A DNA stretch of 7,803 nt from Saprospiraceae bacterium (lineage in GTDB: Bacteria > Bacteroidota > Bacteroidia > Chitinophagales > Saprospiraceae), in contig JALVCY010000584.1 of the NCBI GenBank assembly GCA_027009605.1, positions 1 to 7,803 of the forward strand. The letters run 5' to 3'. The position numbers were made by a program, and so were the translations under genes. This document shows positions 1 to 6,700 of the stretch, one piece after another. Every line of letters starts with the position of its first letter. Position 1 is the stretch's first letter. A model generated the notes under the pieces. That model searched no databases. It was not told the origin of the DNA and saw only the letters and a list, made by a program, of their open reading frames with translations.

Positions 1-96
1 CATGGCTTTGGCTTCGCTCATAGTCCCCCTGGTGGAGACCAGTTCCAAGCCAATCTTAAAGCCGGGTGCATCTAATTTTTCTTTTAGTAAGGACAT
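1..96 (-). CDS. Methylenetetrahydrofolate reductase-like protein, N-terminal 32 residues (runs off the left edge)
   Basis: Only the first 32 codons are inside the window, reading left off the edge from an ATG at 94-96. The peptide starts MSLLKEKLDAPGFKIGLELV and continues with STRGT. This resembles the opening of MetF-family proteins, whose first beta strand reads roughly 'F-v-v-t-x-E-x-x-P-P-r-G'. Glu18 lies where the catalytic Glu of E. coli MetF (Glu28) would be. The usual Pro-Pro after it is replaced by Ser-Thr. The gene starts 11 bases after the stop of the corrinoid protein, so it is almost certainly in the same operon. In such clusters a MetF-like protein links methyl-tetrahydrofolate to methylene-tetrahydrofolate, which would feed or drain methyl groups moved by the corrinoid protein. 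The identification rests on a short N-terminus plus context, so a related TIM-barrel enzyme is possible. No strong ribosome-binding site is seen; the leader is T-rich. Confidence 0.55.
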   Translation of the reverse strand, partial: MSLLKEKLDAPGFKIGLELVSTRGTMSEAKAM

Positions 97-107
97 AAAA
101 AACCGGA

Positions 108-746
108 CTAGCCCGCTGCCATTAAACGGTTCATTATTTCCACTGTAGAAGCTGCATCCGGCCCGTATCCATCGGCTCCGATTTCGTCGGCAAAGGCTTT
201 ATTGATAGGGGCGCCACCAATGATAAATTTGATGTGTCCCATATTGTTTTCCTTAAACTTATCAATGACTGTTTTCATGTAAGGCATGGTGGTGGTCAAG
301 AGCGCACTCATGCCAATAATATCCGCTTTGTGCTCGATGGCTGCGTCCATGAATTGCTCATAAGATTGATCGACGCCTAAGTCAATCACCTCATAGCCGG
401 CACCTTCGGTCATCATGCTTACCAGGTTTTTTCCTATATCGTGTAAATCCCCTTTTACGGTGCCAATGACAACGACTCCTTTCTTGTCTTTGGCATTTTG
501 ATCTCCGAGAAATGGTTTGAGAATATTTAGCCCGGCTTTCATGGCTCGAGCCGCAATGAGTACTTCCGGAACATAGAGGATATTATGCTTAAAATCTTCT
601 CCCAAGACAGCCATTCCGGCAATTAGTCCTTCCGAAAGGACTTCTGAAACGGGAATGCCTTCGTCCAAGGCTTGTTGGACCATCTCTTGGACTTTTTTAG
701 CTTTGCCTTCGTAAAGGAATTGGTTGAGTTGAGCGTAATCTATCAT
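108..746 (-). CDS. Corrinoid (cobalamin-binding) methyltransferase carrier protein, MtbC/MtaC type
   Basis: This 212-residue protein carries the methyl group on a cobalt-corrinoid cofactor between a substrate-specific and a folate- or thiol-specific methyltransferase, in the cytoplasm. Two family domains are visible. Residues about 1-85 form the helical cap (B12-binding-2; note GLIAGMAVLGEDF and the YVPEVLIAARAM segment). Residues about 90-212 form the Rossmann-like B12-binding domain. The cobalt-ligand signature DxHxxG is present as Asp100-Leu-His102-Asp-Ile-Gly105, with His102 the expected lower axial ligand. The nucleotide-tail contacts SALLTTT (147-153) and GGAP (177-180) are also intact, as is the C-terminal ADGYGPDA. 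The length is typical for stand-alone carriers (about 210-220). The ATG at 744-746 sits behind an A-rich leader without a clear Shine-Dalgarno, usual for Bacteroidota. It follows the URO-D-family methyltransferase by 46 bases and precedes the MetF-like gene by 11. The bound methyl donor cannot be read from the sequence. Confidence 0.93.
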   Translation of the reverse strand: MIDYAQLNQFLYEGKAKKVQEMVQQALDEGIPVSEVLSEGLIAGMAVLGEDFKHNILYVPEVLIAARAMKAGLNILKPFLGDQNAKDKKGVVVIGTVKGDLHDIGKNLVSMMTEGAGYEVIDLGVDQSYEQFMDAAIEHKADIIGMSALLTTTMPYMKTVIDKFKENNMGHIKFIIGGAPINKAFADEIGADGYGPDAASTVEIMNRLMAAG

Positions 747-792
747 TGTTTCTTATTTTTTTAGATGTTTAACAATTATTCCGCAAGGAGCC

Positions 793-1908
793 TCAAGTGA
801 TTGAAATTGGATAGTCTTGCTTGCCATACTCAAAAACGGCTTCATAGAAAGTCAAAATGTTTTCGACAGGCGTGTCATCTTGGATATTGTGTGCGGGAGC
901 GATGATATAGCCACCGCCTTTGCCCAAAATTTCGATGCGTTTTTTGACTTCTGCCCGAATCTCTTCTTTGGAGCCTTTGGGCAAAAGGTGCTGGATGTCA
1001 ATGCCTCCAAAGAAGGCGAGTTGGTCTCCATAGTTTTCCTTGAGGAAATTAGGTTCCATGCCTTCGGCTAAGGGTTGGATTGGGTTCAAGATATCCAAGC
1101 CTATTTCAGCAAAGTCCTCAATGATGGGGACGATGGAGCCACAGCTATGCCAAGCGATTTTGATGTCCGGATTGACCTTTCGGAACTCTTCAAACATCCA
1201 TTTGATGCGGGGTTTAAAAATTTCTCTCCACATGTCCGGAGAAATCATCATGCCTCGTTGTGTACCAAAGTCATCACCGGCCCAGATGATATCGGCACCC
1301 ATTTCGATAAGTTTGCATCCGACTTTGGTGTTAATTTCCATTACTTTATCAAAAAGTGCAAAGACGTGATCTTCTTCCATGGCCATGTCCATCAATAGTT
1401 TTTCCATGCCCATTAGGTACCAGCTCGTTTCAAAGAAAGATGTTTCCAAATCAGCGACAATCGCATATTCTCCTTTGTATTTAGCGATTAGTTCGGCGGC
1501 GGCATCGTATCGTCCTTCGGCATAAGGATCCGGCCAGTTATAATTTTCGATATCTTCGACGGAGGACACCTGAGCCAAAGGGTATTTGTAGAATTCATTG
1601 TAAAGACCTACGCTGACGAATTGCATCCCCCATTCATTTTCATACACTCCTTTTTCTTCGTCGATGAGACGAGTGGGATTGTTCTTTGGAGATGTGGCAG
1701 CGATGCCTACACAGTCATTGCCGAGCTTGGTGAGTAGATTCATGTGAGACATCCGGGTAGAGAGCAGGGAATCAAAAGGCTCTTCGTAGGGGACACCGAT
1801 GTGTTTCGAGAGCTTTTGAGCCGCTTCGGGGGTAAGTGTTACAAAAATGGGTGGACGATCGACTTCTTTTCCACTTAGTGCATTAAAAACTCTTTCTCTT
1901 GATGTCAT
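793..1908 (-). CDS. Uroporphyrinogen decarboxylase-family (URO-D) corrinoid methyltransferase
   Basis: This 371-residue TIM-barrel protein belongs to the URO-D superfamily but is not HemE: the start MTSRERVFNALSGKEVDRPP has the family opening yet lacks the HemE substrate-binding RQAGR motif. It resembles the methyltransferase branch (MtaA/MtbA/CmuA-like), which uses zinc to activate a thiol or methylated substrate and exchanges methyl with a corrinoid protein. The motif WHSCGS gives His254 and Cys256, matching the H-x-C zinc ligands. It is followed by the conserved barrel stretch ending DILNPIQP. The third ligand in MtaA is a Cys; here APAHNIQDDTP offers His340 instead, as in some uncharacterised subfamily members. 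GDDFGTQRGMMISPDMWREI (211-230) is another family block. The protein is first in an operon with a corrinoid protein and a MetF-like gene, so it is the likely substrate-specific methyltransferase, although a methyl-corrinoid-to-acceptor role is possible. The substrate is unknown. The ATG at 1906-1908 gives the canonical N-terminus. Confidence 0.9.
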   Translation of the reverse strand: MTSRERVFNALSGKEVDRPPIFVTLTPEAAQKLSKHIGVPYEEPFDSLLSTRMSHMNLLTKLGNDCVGIAATSPKNNPTRLIDEEKGVYENEWGMQFVSVGLYNEFYKYPLAQVSSVEDIENYNWPDPYAEGRYDAAAELIAKYKGEYAIVADLETSFFETSWYLMGMEKLLMDMAMEEDHVFALFDKVMEINTKVGCKLIEMGADIIWAGDDFGTQRGMMISPDMWREIFKPRIKWMFEEFRKVNPDIKIAWHSCGSIVPIIEDFAEIGLDILNPIQPLAEGMEPNFLKENYGDQLAFFGGIDIQHLLPKGSKEEIRAEVKKRIEILGKGGGYIIAPAHNIQDDTPVENILTFYEAVFEYGKQDYPISIT

Positions 1909-1933
1909 AACGGTGTATTTAATTGTCTTGCTA

Positions 1934-1941
1934 CAAAATTA
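1934..1941 (-). promoter_or_regulatory. Candidate -7 promoter box for the methyltransferase operon
   Basis: Read on the minus strand this is TAATTTTG, a full match to the Bacteroidota -7 consensus TAnnTTTG. It lies 25 bases upstream of the ATG at 1908 and would give a leader of about 20 bases. A -33 TTTG at the expected 19-21 base spacing is not perfect; the best candidate is a TATG about 21 bases upstream. The call is inferred from motif and position only. Confidence 0.45.
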
Positions 1942-1945
1942 AGCA

Positions 1946-1964
1946 GTTTGTGCAAACCTTTGCA
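1946..1964. promoter_or_regulatory. Two overlapping palindromes, candidate operator of the methyltransferase operon
   Basis: Two perfect inverted repeats share half-sites here: GTTTGTGCAAAC at 1946-1957 (5-2-5) and TGCAAACCTTTGCA at 1951-1964 (6-2-6). They fall directly upstream of the candidate -7 box, between it and the expected -33 position, where a bound repressor or activator would control transcription. No regulator gene is seen in the window and the motif is not one I can assign to a family. Confidence 0.4.
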
Positions 1965-2008
1965 TAACATAAAAGGTGATACAAATCATATAAAAGCATG
2001 TAAACAGG

Positions 2009-2020
2009 TGACGTGCGTCA
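2009..2020. promoter_or_regulatory. Palindrome TGACGTGCGTCA, possible CRP/FNR-type site
   Basis: This is a perfect 5-2-5 inverted repeat (TGACG / CGTCA). Its half-sites resemble the TGA..TCA ends bound by CRP/FNR-family regulators. It is about 87 bases upstream of the predicted start of transcription of the methyltransferase operon. It also overlaps the 5' end of the decayed T9SS remnant on the plus strand, so it could be chance within former coding sequence. Confidence 0.25.
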
Positions 2021-2042
2021 TGATTTTGTGAATCTTCAAGAC

Positions 2043-2302
2043 TTTCGTCAAATTTTATTTGCGTACCAAATTGGGGATTTAATGGATCTCAGGCAGCCGG
2101 GCAGTATTCGATTTTTTCTTTGGGATGGCATACTGATGAAATGGATGATGTGGGGGCTAGTCTAGTAGGTTATTGGCAGGGCAGCCAACCCAAAATCATA
2201 AATGGAAATACGATAGACATCTCTTTTCTACCGCAAGGTATGTATTGGTTGGAGCTGAGTTGGGAAGGAGATTTTGTCCCGATGTTATTTCAAAAGTTGT
2301 AA
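2043..2302 (+). pseudogene. Decayed remnant of a type IX secretion (T9SS) cargo C-terminal sorting domain
   Basis: The last part of this stretch, read in the frame of 2120-2302, ends with NGNTIDISFLPQGMYWLELS and a final ...MLFQKL before a TAA stop. That is the hallmark of a T9SS type A C-terminal sorting domain: 'i-d-l-s-x-L-p-x-G-x-Y-x-l-x-l' followed by a basic-hydrophobic C-terminus. The matching upstream part appears in another frame: 2043 onward gives QPGSIRFFLWDG, which looks like the strand and turn that normally precede 'G-R-L-V', and is then lost to a stop near 2160. Switching frame near 2150 gives LVGYWQGSQ, restoring the expected order. There is no ATG start, signal peptide or cargo domain; the only in-frame start is a TTG at 2120, and stops lie at 2001 and 2021 in the two frames. 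I therefore read it as a frameshifted, truncated tail of a former secreted protein. A small expressed protein is unlikely. Confidence 0.5.
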
Positions 2303-2321
2303 AGGATAGAGCCCCTATAAG

Positions 2322-2402
2322 GCTTTTCTGTAACGGCGACTTCAGTCGCCACGTTCCCTAGACAATAATCTAGGCGGCTGAAGTCGCCAATACAGAAAAA
2401 GC
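2322..2402. repeat. Large imperfect palindrome (REP-like element or bidirectional terminator)
   Basis: The whole 81-base segment folds on itself. The outer arms are GCTTTTCTGTA and its near-complement TACAGAAAAAGC, the middle arms are GGCGACTTCAGTCGCC (2335-2350) and GGCGGCTGAAGTCGCC (2373-2388), and the inner stem is CCTAGA / TCTAGG around a CAATAA loop (2363-2368). Each 16-base middle arm is also a small palindrome, exact on the left and with one mismatch on the right, so the element can fold as one long hairpin or two short ones. A/T runs at both ends suit a bidirectional terminator between the plus-strand remnant ending at 2302 and the cytochrome gene ending at 2480. The layered symmetry also fits a dispersed extragenic palindrome. 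No target-site duplication or transposase is seen. Confidence 0.65.
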
Positions 2403-2479
2403 GGGTTTCAGGAAGCTTTATGCATCTTGAATGAGCCGAGGACAGGCAGCGTTAAAACTACGGGCAATCTGGTGGCTTT

Positions 2480-2905
2480 TTATTCTTGGATACTCTCCAA
2501 ATACGCCAACAAGTCCCCGATTTTTCCTTGCAGCGCCTTTTCGTTGTCTAGGTTTTCCTTGACTTTTAGCTCATCTCCCCATACGGGCATCTCACGTGTA
2601 CCATGCGTTTTTACGTCTTTTCGTCCGTCAATATATTGGGCAATTTCGAGTACGGGGAAGGATGTTGAGTTTCTTCTTGCGCTAATTTTGGTCAAATCCG
2701 GAGGAGTTGTTTTTAACTCATTTGCCAAGGGGCCGTCTCCCGTTTTGCCGTGGCAGGCCTTGCAATAGCTGTCATAAAGTTCTTTGCCCCTAGCCACTCT
2801 TTTCTTAAAAGACGAATCTGATGAAGTCTTACAGGAAGTTGAAAATAAAGTCAAACTACCTACAAGGAGCATGACCAAAAACGAAATATTAAATACTTTT
2901 TTCAT
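2480..2905 (-). CDS. Small mono-heme class I cytochrome c, exported (possible lipoprotein)
   Basis: This 141-residue protein begins with a basic N-terminus and a hydrophobic stretch (about 6-22) ending STSC at Cys25. That is a weak lipobox, because Ser rather than Leu/Val/Ile is at -3, so either lipid attachment or ordinary Sec export is possible. The single heme site is CKACH (Cys48, Cys51, His52), typical of class I cytochrome c. Met106 in EMPVWG is the likely distal iron ligand. GDGPLANEL and PPDLTKIS are family features shared with small cytochromes of oxidase and dehydrogenase modules. It would carry electrons in the periplasm or at a membrane surface; the partner is not visible. The ATG at 2903-2905 follows an A-rich leader. 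It lies in the same direction as the response regulator but with a 144-base gap and its own upstream sequence, so it is probably a separate unit. Confidence 0.88.
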   Translation of the reverse strand: MKKVFNISFLVMLLVGSLTLFSTSCKTSSDSSFKKRVARGKELYDSYCKACHGKTGDGPLANELKTTPPDLTKISARRNSTSFPVLEIAQYIDGRKDVKTHGTREMPVWGDELKVKENLDNEKALQGKIGDLLAYLESIQE

Positions 2906-2931
2906 TTTATTGGTTTTTAAGTCTCAGAATC

Positions 2932-2939
2932 CAAATATC
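2932..2939 (-). promoter_or_regulatory. Weak -7-like box upstream of the cytochrome gene
   Basis: The minus strand reads GATATTTG, one base off the Bacteroidota -7 consensus TAnnTTTG. It lies 26 bases before the ATG at 2905. No TTTG is found at the usual -33 distance, so this is a tentative call. Confidence 0.2.
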
Positions 2940-3025
2940 ACAGGCAAGATAATACCTTCATCACTTGAATACTAGATGAAACTAAAAACAATTGTCACTG
3001 ACCAAAATGATTTAGGTTGCAAATC

Positions 3026-3060
3026 GGTCTTTGGGAGACCTTCAAAAAACTAACCCAAAG
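3026..3060 (-). terminator. Alternative hairpins at the 3' end of the response regulator gene
   Basis: Two mutually exclusive inverted repeats lie here: GGTCT/AGACC (3026-3030 with 3036-3040, loop 5) and CTTTGGG/CCCAAAG (3029-3035 with 3054-3060, loop 18). The second includes the last codons and stop of the response regulator. On the minus strand neither is followed by a strong T run, so intrinsic termination is uncertain. Confidence 0.3.
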
Positions 3061-3769
3061 TATAACCCACGCCTTTGCTCGTAACGATGATCTGCTCACC
3101 TACTTTTTTACGCAAGTTACGGATATGGACGTCTAATGTCCGGTTTCCAACGATGACCTCCTTACCCCAAATGGCGTCGTGTATCTCCTGGCGGGAAAAA
3201 ACTTTGTTTTTGTTCGACAAGAATAAATTCAGCAAATCAAATTCAATCTTTGTAAGAGCCAACTTTTTCCCGGCTTTTCTGACCAATCTCTTTTCAAGAA
3301 AAATCTCTAGGTCAAAAATAGTAATCACATCGCTCACACGTGGCTTAGGCACCATCTTTCTACGCAACAAAGCTTCCATCTTGGCCACAAATACCTTCGG
3401 ACGAATGCTCTTGTGAATGTAGTCATCGGCTCCAACCGCAAAGGCCTCTATCCTGCTAAAATCATCATCCTTAGCCGTAAGCAGCGCAATGATGGTCTCA
3501 TCAAACAATGAATCTGACCTCAACCGGCGGCAAGCTTCCAAGCCATCCATCTCGGGCATCATCCAGTCCAGAATAATCAAATCCGGCATAAAGGTCTGTG
3601 CTAAGGCGATGGCTTCGAGTCCATTTTGTGCAGTCCGAACATCAAAATCATGTCGAACCAGATTGTAGCTCAAAAATTCCAAGACGGAAACATCGTCATC
3701 AACTAATAAAACCTTGTATCTACCTTGTTTCATCCCACAAATATACATTTTTTCTGCTCTACCTTTCAA
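3050..3769 (-). CDS. OmpR/PhoB-family DNA-binding response regulator
   Basis: This cytoplasmic transcription factor has a receiver domain and a winged-helix domain. The longest frame opens with TTG at 3769 (239 residues). The better start is probably the ATG at 3733, giving MKQGRYKVLLVDDD and 227 residues, because receivers usually begin a few residues before this first strand; an ATG at 3748 is the alternative. Counting from the TTG, the receiver covers about 18-138, with acidic pocket Asp24-26, phospho-acceptor Asp68 (ILDWMMPEMDG), switch Thr98 (LLTAK) and Lys120. The C-terminal domain covers about 146-239 and contains the recognition-helix region GNRTLDVHIRNLRKKVG and the wing TSKGVGYTLG. 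The reading frame overlaps the stop of the large outer-membrane gene (TTGA), so the two are likely transcribed together. No histidine kinase is in the window and the target genes are unknown. All key residues are intact, so it should be phosphorylatable. Confidence 0.93.
   Translation of the reverse strand: MKGRAEKMYICGMKQGRYKVLLVDDDVSVLEFLSYNLVRHDFDVRTAQNGLEAIALAQTFMPDLIILDWMMPEMDGLEACRRLRSDSLFDETIIALLTAKDDDFSRIEAFAVGADDYIHKSIRPKVFVAKMEALLRRKMVPKPRVSDVITIFDLEIFLEKRLVRKAGKKLALTKIEFDLLNLFLSNKNKVFSRQEIHDAIWGKEVIVGNRTLDVHIRNLRKKVGEQIIVTSKGVGYTLG
3738..3769 (-). promoter_or_regulatory. Possible internal promoter for the response regulator
   Basis: The minus strand carries TATATTTG at 3745-3738, a full -7 match, and a TTTG about 21 bases upstream in the TTTTTTG run at the end of the preceding gene. 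Transcription from it would start at or near the ATG at 3733, giving a leaderless or near-leaderless message. This would let the regulator be expressed independently of the gene before it. It is motif-based and not certain. Confidence 0.3.
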
Positions 3770-6700
3770 AAAATCGCTCGTGCCTGCATGCTTCCGACAT
3801 GAACCGGCTTCCCTTTGGTACCTGTCTGACGACCATTATACAACAAGCTCAAAATCATAGATTTAGTCAATTGCTTATCGATACTCACTCCCCATAATAA
3901 GTTTTGACCGGGTTGCAAGCCTTCCAACATTGTATAACCCACGGAAGAACCGGCCGCCCCATCAAAATCAATTTTTACTATCGAAAAATCTGCTCTTAAC
4001 CGAATCGGACGCTGTGAATCAAACTGTTTGGGCTTTCCGGTCAATGTCAGCTCCCATTTTAATTGGTGGCTTACCATTGATTCTTGCGCACCTATTTTGT
4101 TGGCTTTTTGTTCGTAGGCATAACTAACAATATTTCGTAAGCGTCTATCATGAACATGCGTAAGTGAAAACCGGCCGTTCCTATTTTTAATATTAAAATT
4201 TCTTTGTTCAAATAATTTAGACTCATTCTTTTGTTTTTCTTGCGCTCCTTCCAATTGCACATTTAAAGACCGGCTTACCCGGTAGCGCACTTTAGAAAAA
4301 TACTGCTCCAGCGACCGGGCATTTGCGCCGGAAGTCAGTAAGGATTTATGCCGGCTTGATTTTTGTCCAATTTGCCACTCAAATTTGGGACTCCCCTTGT
4401 CAAAGTACAAAGTATTTAGCACAGAAGCATCTGTCGTTACCAATGCCGAGTCCACCGCTTGCGCAAAAGGATTCCAAGAAGCTACTTTGGGCAAGACAAG
4501 AAGCCGTCGGAACAAGCGCACAGAACTTATCGTCGAAAGCCTTCCGGCAAATTTTAATATTCCTTTTTTATTTGATAAATATTTTTTGGGATTGAACCGG
4601 ATGGATTGGTTAAAACGAACATTGTTTGTCGGCACAAATTCGTTCGTCACAATCGAAACACGTAAAAAGTCAGCTTGGTCTGCAAATGGTGCCACTTCAA
4701 ATTCATCCAATTGCGGGATGCTATCATTATTGCGATCAATCCATGTAAAACTACCTTGCCCGGGATCCACTTTCAAATAGTTGTACTCTATTTTGGGCGC
4801 TTGCCCGGAACCCAACTCGTAGGTCGTTGTAGAAAGCAACAGGCCTTTCGGTAATTTAAAATAATAATCTAATTTTCCCAGCCAAGTATTCTGTGGTTTT
4901 TGATTTGTTAATGCCTGTTGTGTAATGGACAGCTGTCTTCTGGTCAGTTGCCAACTCAGTCTCGATGCTTTAGACGCCAGCCATTTGCCTTGCCAAGCCA
5001 AATCCACGGCATCGGTACTTTGCAAAAATTGGCCGGCCAATGAAGAAGAGACCAAACGCCCCGGAACGAAGTCCTTTCGTTGGGACACAAAAAAACCGGA
5101 CTTAAACTTTTTGCCGGAAGGCATCTCCAAATACAACTTGTAAAAATCATAATGCCGACTCACCAAAGAAAGCGTATCTAGTTGATTACCAGTGACTTCC
5201 GTAAAACGTCGATTATCTTCTTGCTCCCAGATGACGCCCACACGTCCCGGTACTTTGCCCAATTTGTTTAGGAAGCTAACCGACAAATCTGTGCGGGGAC
5301 GTAAAAATTGAGTTCGCTCCAATTGGGATTTAGAATGGAGCAAACTTGCGCCGGAAATCCACCGAACACGCCCATGGTCCAGTTGAAAATCCAAGCTATG
5401 CTTTTGCCCGTCATAAACTCCTTTTTGCGAATATCCGGAAAATAAATATTGAAAATGCCCCCAATCGGGCTGTACATATTTTAGCGAAAAATCCGGTAAT
5501 TGCTCATCCGCCGAATTCTCCAAACTACTCAAATTCCAATCTCTTGAAAATTCAGTTTGCCGAAAAGGAGTCAAGCTTCGATATCTTCCTGAGACCCACT
5601 CATAAGTCATCTTTGTCTCTAGCTTCGGACTGGCTTTCTTTTTTCCGAAAGGGAGAGAGTGAGTCAAACTTATCTTAGCCGCCAATCCCGTATCATCCCC
5701 TTTGTCTAATTCAGAAAAACGATTCAAATCTTTTCGGGATAAGCTCACTTCCGATTGAAAATTCAGATGCTTGCCGATAGCCCCTTCCGTCCCCATAGAA
5801 AAGACTTGATGCAACTCCGGTGCCGTCAAAGAAATGACCGGCTCATAATTTCCCAACAACATGCCCGTAGCTGAATCCGGAGCGACCCATTCATAGACCC
5901 GTCCATTGGCGGCCGATTGGCTGATAATATAATGGCCGTGCCCCGCCCCCACATCCGAGAATCTAGCCTTCACCAAGGTTTTTGTTTGGTCGGTAGAATA
6001 GCGTAGCACTCCGGAAAATCCCATAGTATCTACAATTTCATAGGTCACGATTTCCGGAGTAAAATGATTAATTGTATCAATTCCTGAAACAAATGCCTGA
6101 GCCAAATCATCACCGGCTTGAGCTAAAATTATTTTTTCTTCTTTGCTTAAGTCTTTGGCACCGCCCGTCAATTTGCTGTCTTGACTCGTCATAAAATTAA
6201 AAAAAACATTCCATTTTTTATACTTCCATTCTGCATCGGCTGCCATCAAACTTTTCTGAAATCGTTGGTCGGCATATTCAAACTCAACCACAATCCTAGA
6301 GTCTTTAGTGATTAAATTACGTGCCGTAAACGTAACTACTCCGCGATTATAGTCTATCACATAGTCTTCGTCTATCCCCCTTTTAAGCAATCTTCCGTCC
6401 AAAAAGACCCGTTCTGTTGCGGACAAAATAATTAAAAATCGCTCCCCATTATTCCCTTGCAACGCATAAGGGCCTTGATTGCCTTCACTGGGAGTTAGGG
6501 TGTTTCTTGCAAACTGTCCTTTCGGAATGGCGACACTGCCCCGCAAATTAATCGTACTTTCTGTTCCTACCGGAAAGCTCGTTTCTACGGTAGCGCCTTG
6601 CAACTTTTTGTAATATTTCAAAAAGTAGCTATCGTGAGACTTGAGTTCATAATCCCCTGCGGTCAAGCTGGAAGTCCCTTTTCGAAGTTGAATAAAAATC

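Noticed and set aside
817..1398. Plus-strand open frames of 84-109 residues opposite the methyltransferase gene
   Set aside because: They are antisense shadows of a strongly conserved protein and have no family features.
793..1908. Assignment as HemE (uroporphyrinogen decarboxylase of heme synthesis)
   Set aside because: The HemE RQAGR substrate motif is absent and the zinc HxC motif and corrinoid-protein neighbour point to the methyltransferase branch.
1909..2042. Cobalamin riboswitch upstream of the corrinoid operon
   Set aside because: I found no B12-box-like sequence or multi-stem layout, and the predicted leader is only about 20 bases.
2120..2302. 60-residue plus-strand frame as a real small gene
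   Set aside because: It starts only at a TTG, has no ribosome-binding site or signal peptide, and its sequence looks like the end of a T9SS sorting domain cut off from its protein.
2322..2402. Inverted repeats as the ends of an insertion sequence or MITE
   Set aside because: The arms are nearly contiguous, no transposase or internal cargo is present, and no target-site duplication could be seen next to the ends.
3930..5678. Several plus-strand frames of 65-131 residues opposite the large outer-membrane gene
   Set aside because: They are antisense to a continuous 1185-codon frame with signal peptide and conserved motifs, and their translations show no domain.
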